From positions 110,994,893 through 111,058,892 of the forward strand of contig CM077594.1 in assembly GCA_039654915.1 (NCBI GenBank): DNA of 64,000 nt, written 5' to 3'. Positions 49,457 through 61,372 of this stretch are shown here, piece by piece. The stretch comes from Aquilaria yunnanensis. Its lineage: Eukaryota > Streptophyta > Magnoliopsida > Malvales > Thymelaeaceae. The notes beneath the pieces were generated by a model that did no database searches, had not been told where the DNA came from, and saw only the letters and a list, made by a program, of their open reading frames with translations. Within the stretch, counting starts at the first letter, position 1; the number at the start of each line of letters is the position of its first letter. The position numbers were made by a program, and so were the translations under genes.

Positions 49457-51976
49457 TGTTGACACCCAATTTCGTCCGACCTGTAATTTTTTTTTTTTAA
49501 TTAATTATTCTTATTATTACCAAAAATAATAAAAAAATTAATAAAAAAAATTTTTAGGATATGGGGGGCATTTTATTTTATAGGATTAGCTTTAAAATAA
49601 TATATATCTATATTTGTGTATAAAAATCAAAATTAAAAAAAAATTAATTAAAAAAATTTAAAAAAAAATTTACTATTAATTAATTAATTATTTATTTTTT
49701 TAAATTGATTAAAACTAAAACTAAAAAAATTCTCCCCCTAGATACGTGTTTTCCTTGTAGCTCGGCCTCCCCCAGAACAAAACAAAAAAAATCTACCTAC
49801 CTTACCTGCCCCTGACTTTGGCTCCCCCCTACTAGAGAAATCACGAACTCTCTCCCTTATCTCAGGGACCCGATTTGATCTCTAGAGAGTTCGATTCCAG
49901 CTCCTTCTCTGTCCAATCTATCTGGCTCTCTCTAGATTTTTCTGATCTTATCTTCTCGGCTCTGAGATCATCTCTCTCCGAGGGCTCTTAAAAATCTCTA
50001 ACTCTCCTCTCTCGGGAGGACAGTTTGAGTTTTCCTCTCTCTGGCCTGGATCTCTAAAAAAATAGGACCCCTCTCTCTCCTGCTTCTCTCTCTCTCTCTC
50101 TCTCACTCTCTTAGCTCTCGCCGGAACCATCCCTCTCTCTCTCTTTCATCTCAGCTCTTCTCTGCATCTCTCGTCTTCTCTCCGACACGAACCCCCCCGC
50201 TCTCACGTGTTTTCTCTCGGCCTCTCACAGAAACACAAACTCCCTCGCCTCATTCCTCTCTCTCTCTCTCTTCCGGCGACTTCGCTCGCCTAACTCTCCT
50301 CCCTCTCCTTCCCTCTCATCCCGGAGCGTCGACGCCTCAGGATTTCCCCCAAAATTCACTGCCATCTTTCAGCTTCCTCCACTGCGCCGTTGCCTCCAGC
50401 TGCATCGCCGCTCCCTTTACCGCACCTCGTCGCGCCTAGCCCCCTTTGAATCCATTGCCTCGCCATCCCCTCGCAGCAGCGCCATCGCCGTGCTGACGCT
50501 GGAAGGAAAAAGGAGAAGTTAAAAACGTCAAACGCGTTTTTTTTTAATTGTTGACCAAAGTCAAAGACCTTTTTTTATATTTTAGGTAAAATCCTTATTT
50601 AGTCTTTAATTTTCTTTATTTTGATCATTTAAGTCACTAACATATCCGATTGAATTTTTTTTTTTTTTAAATCCTATTTCGTGTTTTGGTTGTGATTCTT
50701 GTTTGGATGAGTAGTGATGGAGAGGAACTTCGATTTCATGCTTGCTTTTTGAGTACTGTTCTATATTATGTTTTTACTGATGATCTCTGTTTGGTTTGGT
50801 TGCTGTGCTGTTAAACAGTATAAAATAATAAACAAAAAGATAGATTTACTTTTCTGAATATGGATGCTTTCGATAAAGAAAATCTATGAACTAAATCATC
50901 ACTAGTATTTTCTTTCTAATAATCGAATCCTTGGATTTTTCATGCTATTCGTGCTACTGTGAAATAACTGTTCATGTTTTGTTTATTTTCCGAATTTTTG
51001 AGCATTTTGGCAGGGAAATGAATTAATTTTTTTTTTGGTAAAATCTTTATTTAATCCTCCATCTTCTTATTTTCTTCCATATGAGCTACTAACCTCCTTT
51101 TATTGTTTATACTTTTCTTTGTTTACTTTGTTATTGTTGGTTTTCCCTTTCATTAAATTTGATCATTAAATAGACATAGAAGACAACATAAAATTTTTGA
51201 TTTGATATGTATCTTTATAGTTTAATTTTAATTATTGTAATGCATTAAATGTGTATCAAATTATTAGAAATCCGTCCTAAGATGGATTATTTGTTCCATA
51301 TCCGGGTGGTCCGATAGGATCTATGGTATGGAAATATAAAAATTAAACTCCATGTCCAAATGATTCGGTTAGAATCCATGGCTTGGATATTAACTAAAAA
51401 TTATTAAAAATAAAATAAAATTAAATAACGAATCCTAAGACGGATCATATCCATGTCCAAATGATTCGGTTAGAATCCATGGCTTGGATATTAAATTCCA
51501 TATCCGGATGATCCAGCAGGATTTACAGTTTGGAAAATATCAAACTTTTAAAATAAATAAATTAAATAAAAACATAAAAATCCATATTTACGATATGGAT
51601 TAATTGATTAAAATTTCATCAAATTCCGTGTCCAAATGACTCGGCAGAGTCCATGGTTCGGAATCCAAATCTTCCGTGTCCAAATGACTCGGCAGAGTCC
51701 ATGGTTCGGAAGTATAAAATTCTATACAAATTAACTTAAAAATCCACATTTCGACTAATTCAGTTAAAATTTCTAAGTTAACTGAAAATTATTTAAAAGC
51801 AAAGTAAAACAAAATTAAAATCAACTAAGGTGCCAATTTTGGGCGCTATAACAATATTGTTTTAGCGTAACCGTACTCCCGATCCCCGAACTCTCGCAGA
51901 CCAATTTTAAGGTGACCAATCGACCTAAGAAAACTGATTGGTGGCGACTCTCGAAAACGGCCCGCACGTTGCCACA
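49457..51976 (+). repeat. 5' LTR of the cargo-carrying element (2520 bp)
   Basis: Starts TGTTGACACCCAATTTCGTC and ends ACGTTGCCACA. 49800-50300 is CT-rich with (TC)n runs (50080-50110, 50254-50270). Short direct repeats: CCATGTCCAAATGATTCGG-based, 41 bp, at 51351 and 51450; TTCCGTGTCCAAATGACTCG-based, 40 bp, at 51626 and 51669. Confidence 0.85.
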
Positions 51977-51979
51977 GCT

Positions 51980-51997
51980 TGGCGACTCCACTGGGGA
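51980..51997 (+). other. Primer-binding site of the cargo-carrying element
   Basis: TGGCGACTCCACTGGGGA, 3 bp after the LTR. TGG at the start pairs with a tRNA CCA end. From memory this type is used by plant Tat-like elements; the tRNA species is not certain. Confidence 0.75.
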
Positions 51998-52967
51998 ACT
52001 CCGGTTAGTGAGTCGAGCCTAAAACTTGATTTGTTTTGTTTTGCTTTGCTTCTTTTTATGTGGATTTATATATTATATTTACTTAAGTAATCATGCATAA
52101 TGCATTCACAAAATGAAGCTCTATACCCGAGCTTCCTTAAATCAAACACGATTCTTTCTAAGCGGAATTGGTGTTGCTGTCCTTGTGAGGCCACGGTCTC
52201 CAAGCCTTCACCGGTTTCAAAGTAGCAAAGTAGTGTATTGCCTTCTGAGACGGTTAGTCTCTGCATGGGCCCACGAAAAGCTACGACTCGAATTAATCCA
52301 TTCCTTACATAAACCCTAGAGGTTAAGGAATCGGGCTGTCACTATGATTTAGTGACGGGATTCGAGAACTATCCCTTGCCTTTTTGATAAGCCACCTTAT
52401 GCATATAGAACTCCCCACTTAACCATAGAACTAACCATAGAATTTCTACCATTTTACCAACGCCATAAGCATATCCTTGTTATGCTGTGTTGTTACTCTA
52501 CACTTTTCTTCATATGGTTTTAACTTGTTTATCCATAATACTTCATGAGTTGTTAATTACTATTTAACTTGTTAATAACCTTATTTTTCTTTTGTTATAC
52601 TTCCATTCTGTGCAATTATTCTTCATGCATCAAAACCACGCATCAAATTATGCTAACTTTTTGGTCTTTTTAATAATAACTAGAAGTCTTGAAGTTTCAC
52701 AATAGTTGATAATCAAGCTCACTCATTGCATACATCCATTACATCAATCACATGCATATAAAATTTGATAAAAATAATCTCATTGCATGCATTCCATTAC
52801 ATCAATCACGTGCATATAAATTTTGATAAAAACATAATCTCATTATGTATTGCATGCATCCATTGCATCAATCATATACATGTAAAATCTAATAAAATGA
52901 ATCTCACTTTAAAAAAAGAAAAATTAGATCTCAACACCAATATCCAACTCGGCTCCAAACAAGACTA

Positions 52968-53143
52968 ATGGCAGAACAAACTGAAGGACGTCTCATAGAT
53001 ATAGAGTCCAAGATAGAAAATATGGCCGGAGCAATTCCCTCCTCATTACACCAAAAAATGAAATTCATTTTTGAAGGAAAGTTAATCACAGTCTTTGCTG
53101 AAGAAGGCATTCTGCTATCATCTATATCAATAGTAGCAAAGAC
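52968..53143 (+). pseudogene. Start of a gag-like ORF, interrupted by a solo LTR
   Basis: ATG 52968 opens MAEQTEGRLIDIESKIENMA, plausible for a retroelement Gag N-terminus (charged, helical). A segment KMKFIFEGKLITVFAEE then resembles, from memory, sequence found later in Tat-like polyproteins, so an internal deletion may have fused two regions. At 53143 the frame is interrupted by the solo LTR; after the LTR, joining the host flank gives a stop within two codons. Further coding-like remnants follow to about 56330. Confidence 0.5.
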
Positions 53144-56100
53144 TGTAATGCCCGGACAATCCAAAGTGATTAGGTCCCGGGTTAAATGGATTTGGAGCAT
53201 AAGAATTTTTCCTTAATTAGGAATTTAGCTCAATTAAATTGAGAAGACAATATGGCATGTGCATAATTGAGTGTTGAACGTCTTAAAAATAAGCTTGGCT
53301 TAGGCCAAGAGAAATAGTAATGAAAATGGTGGTTTTTAAAGATGAGGGACTAAATTGAACAAAGGGATTTTTAGTGGTTGGGCTCAATTGCCCAAATTTA
53401 GAAAGTTGGAGGACTAAAGGGGGAATTATGCCATTTTAATGGCTTTGGATGCCTTAGCCAGCCATGCCCCTCCAATTCCCAATATTTTATGTCACCTTCC
53501 TCCAAATCCTATTATTTTAATCCACCTCCCACCCTTAATCATTACCTTGGATTCTTTCTTCACCTACTTTTGACTTTTTCTACCAAACTTACACAAAAGT
53601 CTTCCAATTAGTCTTCCATCCATTAAATCTTGTCTCCCACTCATTTCAAACACATTATTAATTTCCTATTATTTTAATCCACCTCCCACCCTTAATCATT
53701 ACCTTGGATTCTTTCTTCACCTACTTTTGACTTTTTCTACCAAACTTACACAAAAGTCTTCCAATTAGTCTTCCATCCATTAAATCTTGTCTCCCACTCA
53801 TTTCAAACACATTATTAATTTCCTATTATTTTAATCCACCTCCCACCCTTAATCATTACCTTGGATTCTTTCTTCACCTACTTTTGACTTTTTCTACCAA
53901 ACTTACCCAAAAGTCTTCCAATTAGTCTTCATCTCTTTTAATCTTGTCTCCCACCTTCCAAGCACATTATACACTCATTTTCCTTCCCATATGGCTGGCC
54001 ATTACCTTCCCACACATTAAAACATAATCGCTCCACTCATTCAAAGCCATTTGCTCTCAAACTCTCTCATTCTCTCTCCATTTTCTTCCATACCAAGTCT
54101 CATCATTCCAAACACATTTCCAACTCTTTTCTCATCTAAATATTCGTCCATAGCTAGAAATAATCATTTCTCAAATTAAAACCAAGTATTCTTGGTTGAA
54201 TTCAAGCTCTAAGACCATAAAGAGCAAGAATCAGGTGAAGAATTCAAAGAAAACCAAGGAGGAAAATTCGGCTATTTCCATTTCTTGGAGGTTTTAAACT
54301 CCACTCAAGGAGCTCTTTGTGTGATTGAGTTCCTAAGTTCATTAGAAGCAAGAAATCAAGAAAAAGCTTGAAGAACATCAAGCACAAGAAATTGGCCTTA
54401 CCTCTTCTGTGAGGTTCTGTAAGTGTACACCAAGTGTTCTTGGTATTTTGTGTTATTTGAGTTAATCACCAAGTGTTCTTGGTATCTTATGGTTACTAAT
54501 AAAATTCGGCCCATCTTGGTTCTTATGCTAGAAAACAATTTCTAGAGTCAACAAGCAAGGAAAACGAAGGAAAATAAGCTTATAAAGCTTTCGGTGTTAT
54601 GGGTAAGGATTCCTATACTCACTTTATTGCATGGTATAATTCCATGGCCTTTTTATGTGAGTATTCGGGCCCCTAGGTGATGGTCAAAGAACCATGTGAT
54701 CCTAGGAGTGCTAAGAGGGCTTAAGTTATGTTATTGCTTCGGCAATTCTGTTTTGCTCATGAGCTAAGTTAAGTAAGCAAGCATTATGGGCTAGGAGTTA
54801 AGGCGGTCACCTTAATTCCTATGCTAAGTGAGCTCTCCGAAAACATTAAGTATATGAAATTAATGAACTAAAACTTGAGGGATGCTTGCTGCCCTTCTGT
54901 GAACAAAGTGTTAAGTGGCGTGTGTTTGTGTGCTTCTTTGATTTGTTGTGCATGCTAACCCCCGATTATGATATTATTGCTATATGCATGTATCTTTTTG
55001 TTTTCTTTGTCTTTATGTTTCCTTTGCAGGAATAAGGATTATTTTGCCATTACATTATTGGCATATGTTAGGCCTTGGAGGCCATAAGTTAGGTATTGGA
55101 TGCCACGGAATCCTTATTGAGTTTTATAACTCACCCGCCCTACTCTACTTTTGTAGGTAAAGGTTTGCTTGAAAGATCAAGCTAAGAGTCTTGAGTACTC
55201 TTTCTGTATTCTAAGGTTGGATTTGTGTATGGTATTGCTCAAAATATTCTAAGTATTCTAAGTATATAAGCTACTTGTAAACAAGCTAAAAAAATGTGGA
55301 CTTTCTGTGCAGGACTTGAAGTCTTAGAATTGTGGGAACAAGGTCTATTAAGGTGGAAATTTGTGTTCCATGGCTTTGTGAATTTATGGCTTGCTTTTAA
55401 GCATGTTTTTGTTGGTCTAACTTTAGTGACCAAATTATGGACTTAGCTAAAATTTGGCCAAACTTGGCTTTGGGCTTGTATTATGGACTTGGACATTTTC
55501 GGGTATTTTTATTGCTTGGTGGACTTACCAAGGCCCATGCATGAATTTATGGGTTATGTTTTCATGAAATTTGAAGCATGTTGAAATTGGGCTTAAATAA
55601 GAACTTAAAAATTTTGATTTTATTCTTGGTTAATTTTGGGCCATATGCATGTTAAGTACTAAAAGACCCATAAGCCCATGTCTATGTTAAAAGCATGCAA
55701 TGTCTGGCTATGTATGCTCATTTAGTAAAGAACATGCAAGTAAACTTAGAAAAAGCATGAAATTGGATGCTTGTGTAAAGTTTGGCTAATATGAAATTTA
55801 AATGCACGTATGTGAATTAATACATGCCTAAGCATTAGTTGCATTTAAAGGCATTAAGTGATTATGTGCACTAGTGAACTCCAAAACGCATAAGCATGCA
55901 AAGCATATGCATGAAAATAAGTTTTTAAACTTAAGTTGGTGTTTTAGTTGCCATGCATATTCTTGGCTAAGCTCGGTAAAGACCATGAAAATGAACACAT
56001 GAAATCCACATAGGCACTAGCTTGTTTCTGAGAGCACATCAACTTAACCTTAATTAAAGAACTTAACGAGCTAGTACCGATAAGTATCCTGGGGTTCGTG

Positions 56101-56209
56101 CCTATAAGTCTTAGTGAGTTTTAAAAGCCCCTTCTGTGTAATGAAAACTTCCGCTGCATGTTTTAAGTAATCAGGCCCAAATGGGCCAGGGGCAGTTTAG
56201 GGCACGACA
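53144..56209 (+). mobile_element. Solo LTR (3066 bp) nested in the gag-like region
   Basis: Starts TGTAATGCCCGGACAATCC and ends GGGCAGTTTAGGGCACGACA. It is flanked by the perfect 5-bp direct repeat AAGAC (53139-53143 and 56210-56214), proving insertion into the older element. There is no PBS, internal region or second LTR, so it is a solo LTR left by unequal recombination. Its length and TGTAATGCCC start fit a chromovirus-type LTR (inference). Orientation is assumed from the start motif. Confidence 0.9.
53507..53980 (+). repeat. 157-bp tandem repeat, three copies, inside the solo LTR
   Basis: The unit beginning TCCTATTATTTTAATCCACC occurs at 53507, 53664 and 53821, exactly 157 bp apart. The first two units are nearly identical; the third diverges after about 110 bp. 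Confidence 0.93.
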
Positions 56210-56529
56210 AAGACCAAGTGACCTTCTCTTCCAAGTTGGTGTGACTCAAATCCCAAATATAACTGAAAATTCTGTCATATTGAAACTCAAGGTCCAACAG
56301 TTGGTCGAGTCCAAGTTCCTAGGCCTGATGTGATTGGTAATTGAAAATGAAGATTTTGAACTGGAATTACATTGATTTTGGAAGGGCTCCAAGTCAGATC
56401 TGACCTAACAGTCCGCACACACTTTTGAAGGACAGGGAATCCTTTGAATAAACTTGTATCTTTGAAAGCTTGCAAAAGTAATTTAATAGTAAAAATCTCC
56501 TAGATTTAGTCCAGAATCTAGGGTGTAGT

Positions 56530-56890
56530 CTTTGTTAAATGGACACCTGCTATTCTTTTTCTGGTGCAACAAAAAGATGTAATGCGTGCATTCTACTACT
56601 TTCCATTTTTACACTCTTTGCCATTATACTATCCATTATTGCCATCACACTTTACTTTTCGACAACCGGTAATTCTTTTTGTTCTCTAACAAAAAGATGT
56701 TGCGTGTGCATTCTACCACTTTTTAATCCCATTATTACTTCTACACATTCTACCAATTTTTACCAAAAATTCAATTATTACACCTACACATTCTACCACT
56801 TCTTACCAAAAATTCCGTTTTTACATCCATCTCTCACTCCTTTCCATTATACTATCCATTATTGCTATCACACTTTACTTTGAAAACGAT
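56530..56890 (+). repeat. Low-complexity internal repeats of the cargo element
   Basis: Imperfect repeats of ATTCTTTTT...AACAAAAAGATGT-GCGTGCATTCTACYACTT and CTATCCATTATTGCCATCACACTTTACTTT. The 114-codon frame across it is repetitive and not a recognisable protein. 57305-57410 is A-rich. Confidence 0.6.
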
Positions 56891-57584
56891 ACTACTCGTG
56901 GGTGAAAATAAAAAGTTAAGAGAGATTTAATAGTGGCGATCTTGAAAGTGCTGTCAAATCTAGTAAGAAGGATTTCATATGTTGCACCTCAACCCTCAAA
57001 AGGAATTCACAGTGGTTATCAACATCCTTGCAAGAAGTCCGGGGTTAGCTTCCAAATCCAAAGAAGTTAGCTCTCATATTAAATGGCTTCAATGGTCTCT
57101 CAATTCTCATGAATGCTCAACACAAGCAAAGGTTCTCAGTTCTCTGCAACACAAACTCCAAAAAGAAAGAGAAATTCGTCCCTTCCATCAAAAGACAACA
57201 AGGGGAAATTCAAAACCAAAAAAGGACTGAGAACAAGCACGAGCAAGCAAAGCCACTTGAGTCATCTCACTTCAAGAGAGTTATCAAGTATGTCATCACC
57301 ATAGCTCACAAAAAAAAAAAAAAAAAGGAAACAAAAAAAAAAGAAAAACAAAAAAAAAAAGAAAAGAAAAGAGGCTCAAGTTAGAGCAAAAGAAAGAAAA
57401 CAAAAAAAAGTGAGCTATGGATTCTAGACTGAAAACCTGCAAAGGTGGTTTAGAACACAAAAGCAACCCTCAAACCAAGCATGCATAAAGATCACAATAG
57501 TTGGGGGGCAACAGATGAGGTCTAACTTTCTGGAAAGAGTGGCAAGTTGAGGTCATCACTATTGAGTTTTTCACCACAATCAAA

Positions 57585-58290
57585 TTTGCTCACGAGTAGT
57601 ATTAAAAGACCCTTTTTCCACACCACTTAAATTTAACTTTCCTCAAACCGAACATCCTCATTCAGTTAAAAGACTATCATTGTGAATCATGTTTCTGCCT
57701 TGTTTAATACTGCTCATGAGTAGTATTAAAAGACCCTTCTTTCAAACCACTTAAACTTAACTTTCCTCAGACCGAACATCTTCATTCAGTTAAAAGACTA
57801 TCATTGTGAATCATGTTTCAACCTTATTTAATACTGCTCACGAGTAGTATTAAAAGACCCTTCTTCCACACCACTTAAATTTAACTTTTCTCATACTGAA
57901 CATCCTCATTCAGTTAAAAGACTATCATTGTGAATCATGCTTCTACCTTATTTAATACTGCTCACGAGTAGTATTAAAAGACCCTTCTTCCACACCACTT
58001 AAATTTAACTTTTCTCAGACTGAACATCCTCATTCAGTTAAAAGACTATCATTGTGAATCATGCTTCTACCTTATTTAATACTGCTCACGAGTAGTATTA
58101 AAAGACCCTTCTTTCACACCATTCAAACTTAACTTTACTCAGATCTAATATTTACCTCTTAATATCATTCTTATTCAGCTAAAAGATAGCAACAAAACAA
58201 AAAAAAACATTCAAACTTAATTTTCCTCACGCCTAACAGTTACCTCTCGATATCATCCTCATTCAGCTAAAAGGCTATCCTTGTGAATCA
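57585..58290 (+). repeat. 124-bp satellite-like tandem array, five units plus partials
   Basis: CACGAGTAGTATTAAAAGACCC (the second unit has CATGAG) recurs at 57591, 57715, 57839, 57963 and 58087, an exact 124-bp period. Each unit also carries GACTATCATTGTGAATCATG. A degraded tail continues to about 58290. Internal arrays of this kind are known from Tat-lineage elements, where they can seed genomic satellites. Confidence 0.93.
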
Positions 58291-58299
58291 TGTTTATAC

Positions 58300-59184
58300 C
58301 TTATTGCCTTGCACAGTTTATGTCTTCGAGTTGGAAAGGGAAGAATGGCAGGATATTTTAATTAAAAACAAAGACCGTAAATTACTTTGTCAAGCTTTGT
58401 AAATTGATGAAAGTTTTTCTTTAAGGCCAAACCATTATTCATTAATGTGTGTAGACTTAAAAGTGAGGATATAGCTTGAGTCTTTCTTTAATAAGATGTG
58501 GTTCTTGTAAGAGAAATTTACGATCAAGTACCATCACAAAGGTCTAGAAATGCTCGACCTTCTGTTAAATCAAAGGCGAGATGATATCTCTTTCCACATA
58601 AACACCATATTCAGGGGGGCAAAGTAGTCTCTACGAAGCATAAGAGGAGTACTGCCAACAAAGAAGTTCAATAGACAAGGGGGCAAGTCTTATGGATCAA
58701 AACATGAGTTCAAGGAAGAGCAATCATTCAGATTATAATATGGGGATAAGTAAGTGTCGGCACGGTCACAAGAAAAGGGGCAAAGCAGACATTGAAAGTA
58801 AAGCCTTTGATGGTATCAAATCTATGACAATGGATGAGTACCCGAAAGAGATATAAATTATGAGGCGGGCCAACTTTAAAGAAATTGAGGCCAAAATTCA
58901 AGAACAAGTCAAAGAAAGGGGATTTTGAAAAGAGTTGGGCTTTTGAGGCAGCGAACAAAAGCTGGAAAGCATAAAGAGATTCAATGATAGTCCAAGAAGG
59001 CCATCACAAAGAGAATCCAGTAAAACAAAGATATAAAGAACTAGATCCATACAAAAAAAAGCCATTAGTTACACATGCTCTGCATTCATGCATTTCATAT
59101 CATGCATACATAGCCTTTACATAACAAGGACCAAACGGAAATCACATTCACAGCATAGTTACAACAGTATAAGCTGAGATCTCA
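58300..59184. other. Interior of the cargo element without recognised genes
   Basis: Retroelement-like sequence with two purine motifs (GGGGGGCAA near 58614, AAGGGGGCAA near 58672) and a broken frame near 58862-58925. No domain identified. Confidence 0.45.
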
Positions 59185-59260
59185 ATGTCATCAGCTCTTA
59201 CCAATCTATCACTGGATACACAGCTAATATGCGGGACCAACCCGCATCAGGAATTCAAGG

Positions 59261-59640
59261 ATAAAGTAGACAATATTGTCAAAAGCTTGGCTACCGATTC
59301 AATAATCAAGGCTACACCTGGAAGGATAGGATTGACGCCAGCTAGTAGTATCCAAGATAAAAGATAGCTATAGCCAAGGATAAGGCAGATATAAAAAAAT
59401 ATATAAAGTAGACAATATTGTCAAAAGCCTGGCAATTGATTCAATAATCGAGGCTACACCTGGAAGGACAGGATTGATGCCAGCTTAGCAGCATCCAAGA
59501 TAAGAGATAGCTGTGGTCAAAGATAAGCGCGGATATCGAGAAATATTGTCGTCGAAAGCAGACAATGGATTCAATAATCAAGGACTGGATTAATGTCATG
59601 CCTAACGAGATATCAAAGATAAGAAATATCTATGATACCA
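59261..59640 (+). repeat. 142-bp tandem repeat, about 2.5 units
   Basis: ATAAAGTAGACAATATTGTC recurs at 59261 and 59403, followed by AAAAGCYTGG, GATTCAATAATC-AGGCTACACCTGGAAGGA and GCCAGCT-AG-AG-ATCCAAGATAA. A third, decayed unit starts near 59540. It directly precedes the leader of Cys/Arg-rich copy 1. Confidence 0.8.
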
Positions 59641-59769
59641 AAAAAAAGTAGGATCCACTTTTCCGGTTAAACGGCGGATACGGTACTCCGTGACTCTCAA
59701 GTCGGTTCTCTCAGTTGCCCATAATAACTGATTCTTTCCTCTCTTCTTTCTTTTACTTCCCTCTAGAAA

Positions 59770-60318
59770 ATGGATCTTACTCTTTCTGTCTTACGAAAAT
59801 ATTTTCCTTCTCTCCCAATGAACATTCTCAAAAAGATCTACCAAGTTCGCTGTGAACGATTAAGAGTTCTGATGCGCAAATGAATCCTTAAAGATGTGCG
59901 GTGGTTAATCGAAGCCAAGGTTCGTCTGGCAAGTGAAATCCCAGAGGCATTTGTGTCTCACATGCCTGGTATAGGCAAAAGCTCTTATGCCAAAAAGCGA
60001 AGAGCGAAAAGGTTACAAGTCTGCCATAAATGTGGACGGTGGACTTGTAATACTAAATGTCGTTCTTTAGGGATGATCTCTGATAATCGAGAAGATAAAA
60101 TACGATTCATTAAGAATGGCCTGAGTAAGGACTTGTTGGATGATATCCAATTGACTCTTGAGACGCATTCTTGTGGATCTGTGCAACGTGAACTTCTTGG
60201 TTTATGGAACATTTTTCATGAAGAACGAAACCGTTACAGTCCCGGGAATCTGACTGTAAATGACCCTGTTTGCCAGCTTGTAATAAAACTGGATGGAAAG
60301 CAAATCCTCGACTCATAG
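59770..60318 (+). pseudogene. Cys/Arg-rich nucleic-acid-binding-like protein, copy 1 (one premature stop)
   Basis: 183-codon frame with an in-frame TGA at codon 38 (59881-59883), otherwise open to TAG at 60316. The N-terminal third is amphipathic (RKYFPSLPMNILKKIY). A GIGKSSYAKKRRAKRL stretch follows, leading directly into CHKCGRWTCNTKC (C-x2-C-x4-C-x3-C). The C-terminal half is charged, with ERNRYSPGN and NDPVCQ. A basic, nuclear-localisation-like stretch followed by a small zinc finger is the layout of the cysteine-rich nucleic-acid-binding proteins of carla-like plant viruses, some of which affect silencing; homology is inferred from this layout and needs a profile search. The three copies have equal total length (549 bp), so they descend from one ORF. 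Confidence 0.6.
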
Positions 60319-60470
60319 AAGCCGTTAATGCCGTTACTGGACGTAAAATCAGTGGAAGATGTGAGCCACAGTCACAATTACTGTACATACAGTTTGTTAT
60401 ATTTGGAAAAGTTTGCATTTTCTTTTGACAGATGTACATGCTCCCCTAAGTGTAATCGACACGTTATCCA

Positions 60471-60490
60471 TTTTCATCACTATAAATGCG
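60471..60490 (+). promoter_or_regulatory. TATA module before copy 2
   Basis: TTTTCATCACTATAAATGCG; a GTGTAATCGACACGTTATCC block lies just upstream and has a counterpart in the module before copy 3. Confidence 0.5.
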
Positions 60491-60607
60491 TGTTCTTCCT
60501 TCTGATTAAGCAGCGGATAAGATACCCCGTGACTTCTAAATTCGGTTATTCCAGTCTCTTACAATAACTGATTCATTTCCCTCTTCTCTCAAATTCTTCT
60601 CTCATCA

Positions 60608-61156
60608 ATGGATTCTACTCTTTCTGCACTGTGAAAATACTTTCCTTCCCTTCCAATAAAAGTTCTTAAAAAGATTTACCTTGCTAGATGTGAAAGAATC
60701 AGAGTTTTTACACCCAAAGGCATTCCCGATAATGTGCAGTGGATAATTGAAGCTAAGGTCCGTTTGGCGGGTGAAGTTCCAGATGCATTTATGCCCCGCA
60801 TGCCCGGTTTAGGTAAAAGCCGTTATGCCAAAAGGCGAAGAGCAAAGAGACTAGGCGTGTGTTATAAATGTGGGCGATGAAATTGTAATACTAAATGTCG
60901 CTCTTTAGGATACATCTCCACAAATCGTGAAGATAAAAGAAAATTCATTAAGAATGGCCTGCGTAAGGAATCTCTGGAAGATATCCGAGAGACTCTTGAA
61001 ACACATTCTTGTGGAAAAGTGCAAGGTCAAATTGTCAAATTGTGGAGGACTTACCATAAAGAACGAAACCGTTACAGTCTTGGGAATGTGACTTTAAACG
61101 ACCCTGTTTGTCAGTTTATAAGGAAACTGGATGGGAAGCAAATCCCCGACTTATAG
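60608..61156 (+). pseudogene. Cys/Arg-rich nucleic-acid-binding-like protein, copy 2 (two premature stops)
   Basis: Same 549-bp layout as copy 1, starting 838 bp downstream. In-frame TGA codons at 9 (60632-60634) and 91 (60878-60880); the latter replaces the Trp codon that follows CGR in copy 1. No net indels. The basic run YAKRRRAKRLGVC and C-x2-C...C-x3-C finger are kept. It has its own TATA module 127 bp upstream. The two stops are TGA codons at sites that are open in the other copies, consistent with point decay after duplication. Confidence 0.6.
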
Positions 61157-61298
61157 AAGGCATTGAAGCCATTACTGGACATAAATCAATGGAAGATGAG
61201 AGCCACAGTCATGATTGCTGTACATATAAGCTGTCATTTGTCTTTTCTTTTGACAATAATGTACTTGCTTCTGTAAGTGTAATTAACGCATTATCCCT

Positions 61299-61316
61299 TT
61301 CATCACTATAAATATG
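61299..61316 (+). promoter_or_regulatory. TATA module before copy 3
   Basis: TTCATCACTATAAATATG preceded by GTGTAATTAACGCATTATCC, closely matching the module before copy 2. Confidence 0.5.
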
Positions 61317-61372
61317 TGTTAGTTATTTTCGTTTCCTACAATCACTAATTTCTTTCTTTGCCTCCTTCATCA

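Noticed and set aside
56979..57384. Overlapping Lys/Gln-rich plus-strand frames
   Set aside because: Partly poly-A-driven; perhaps retroelement remnant, but no domain visible.
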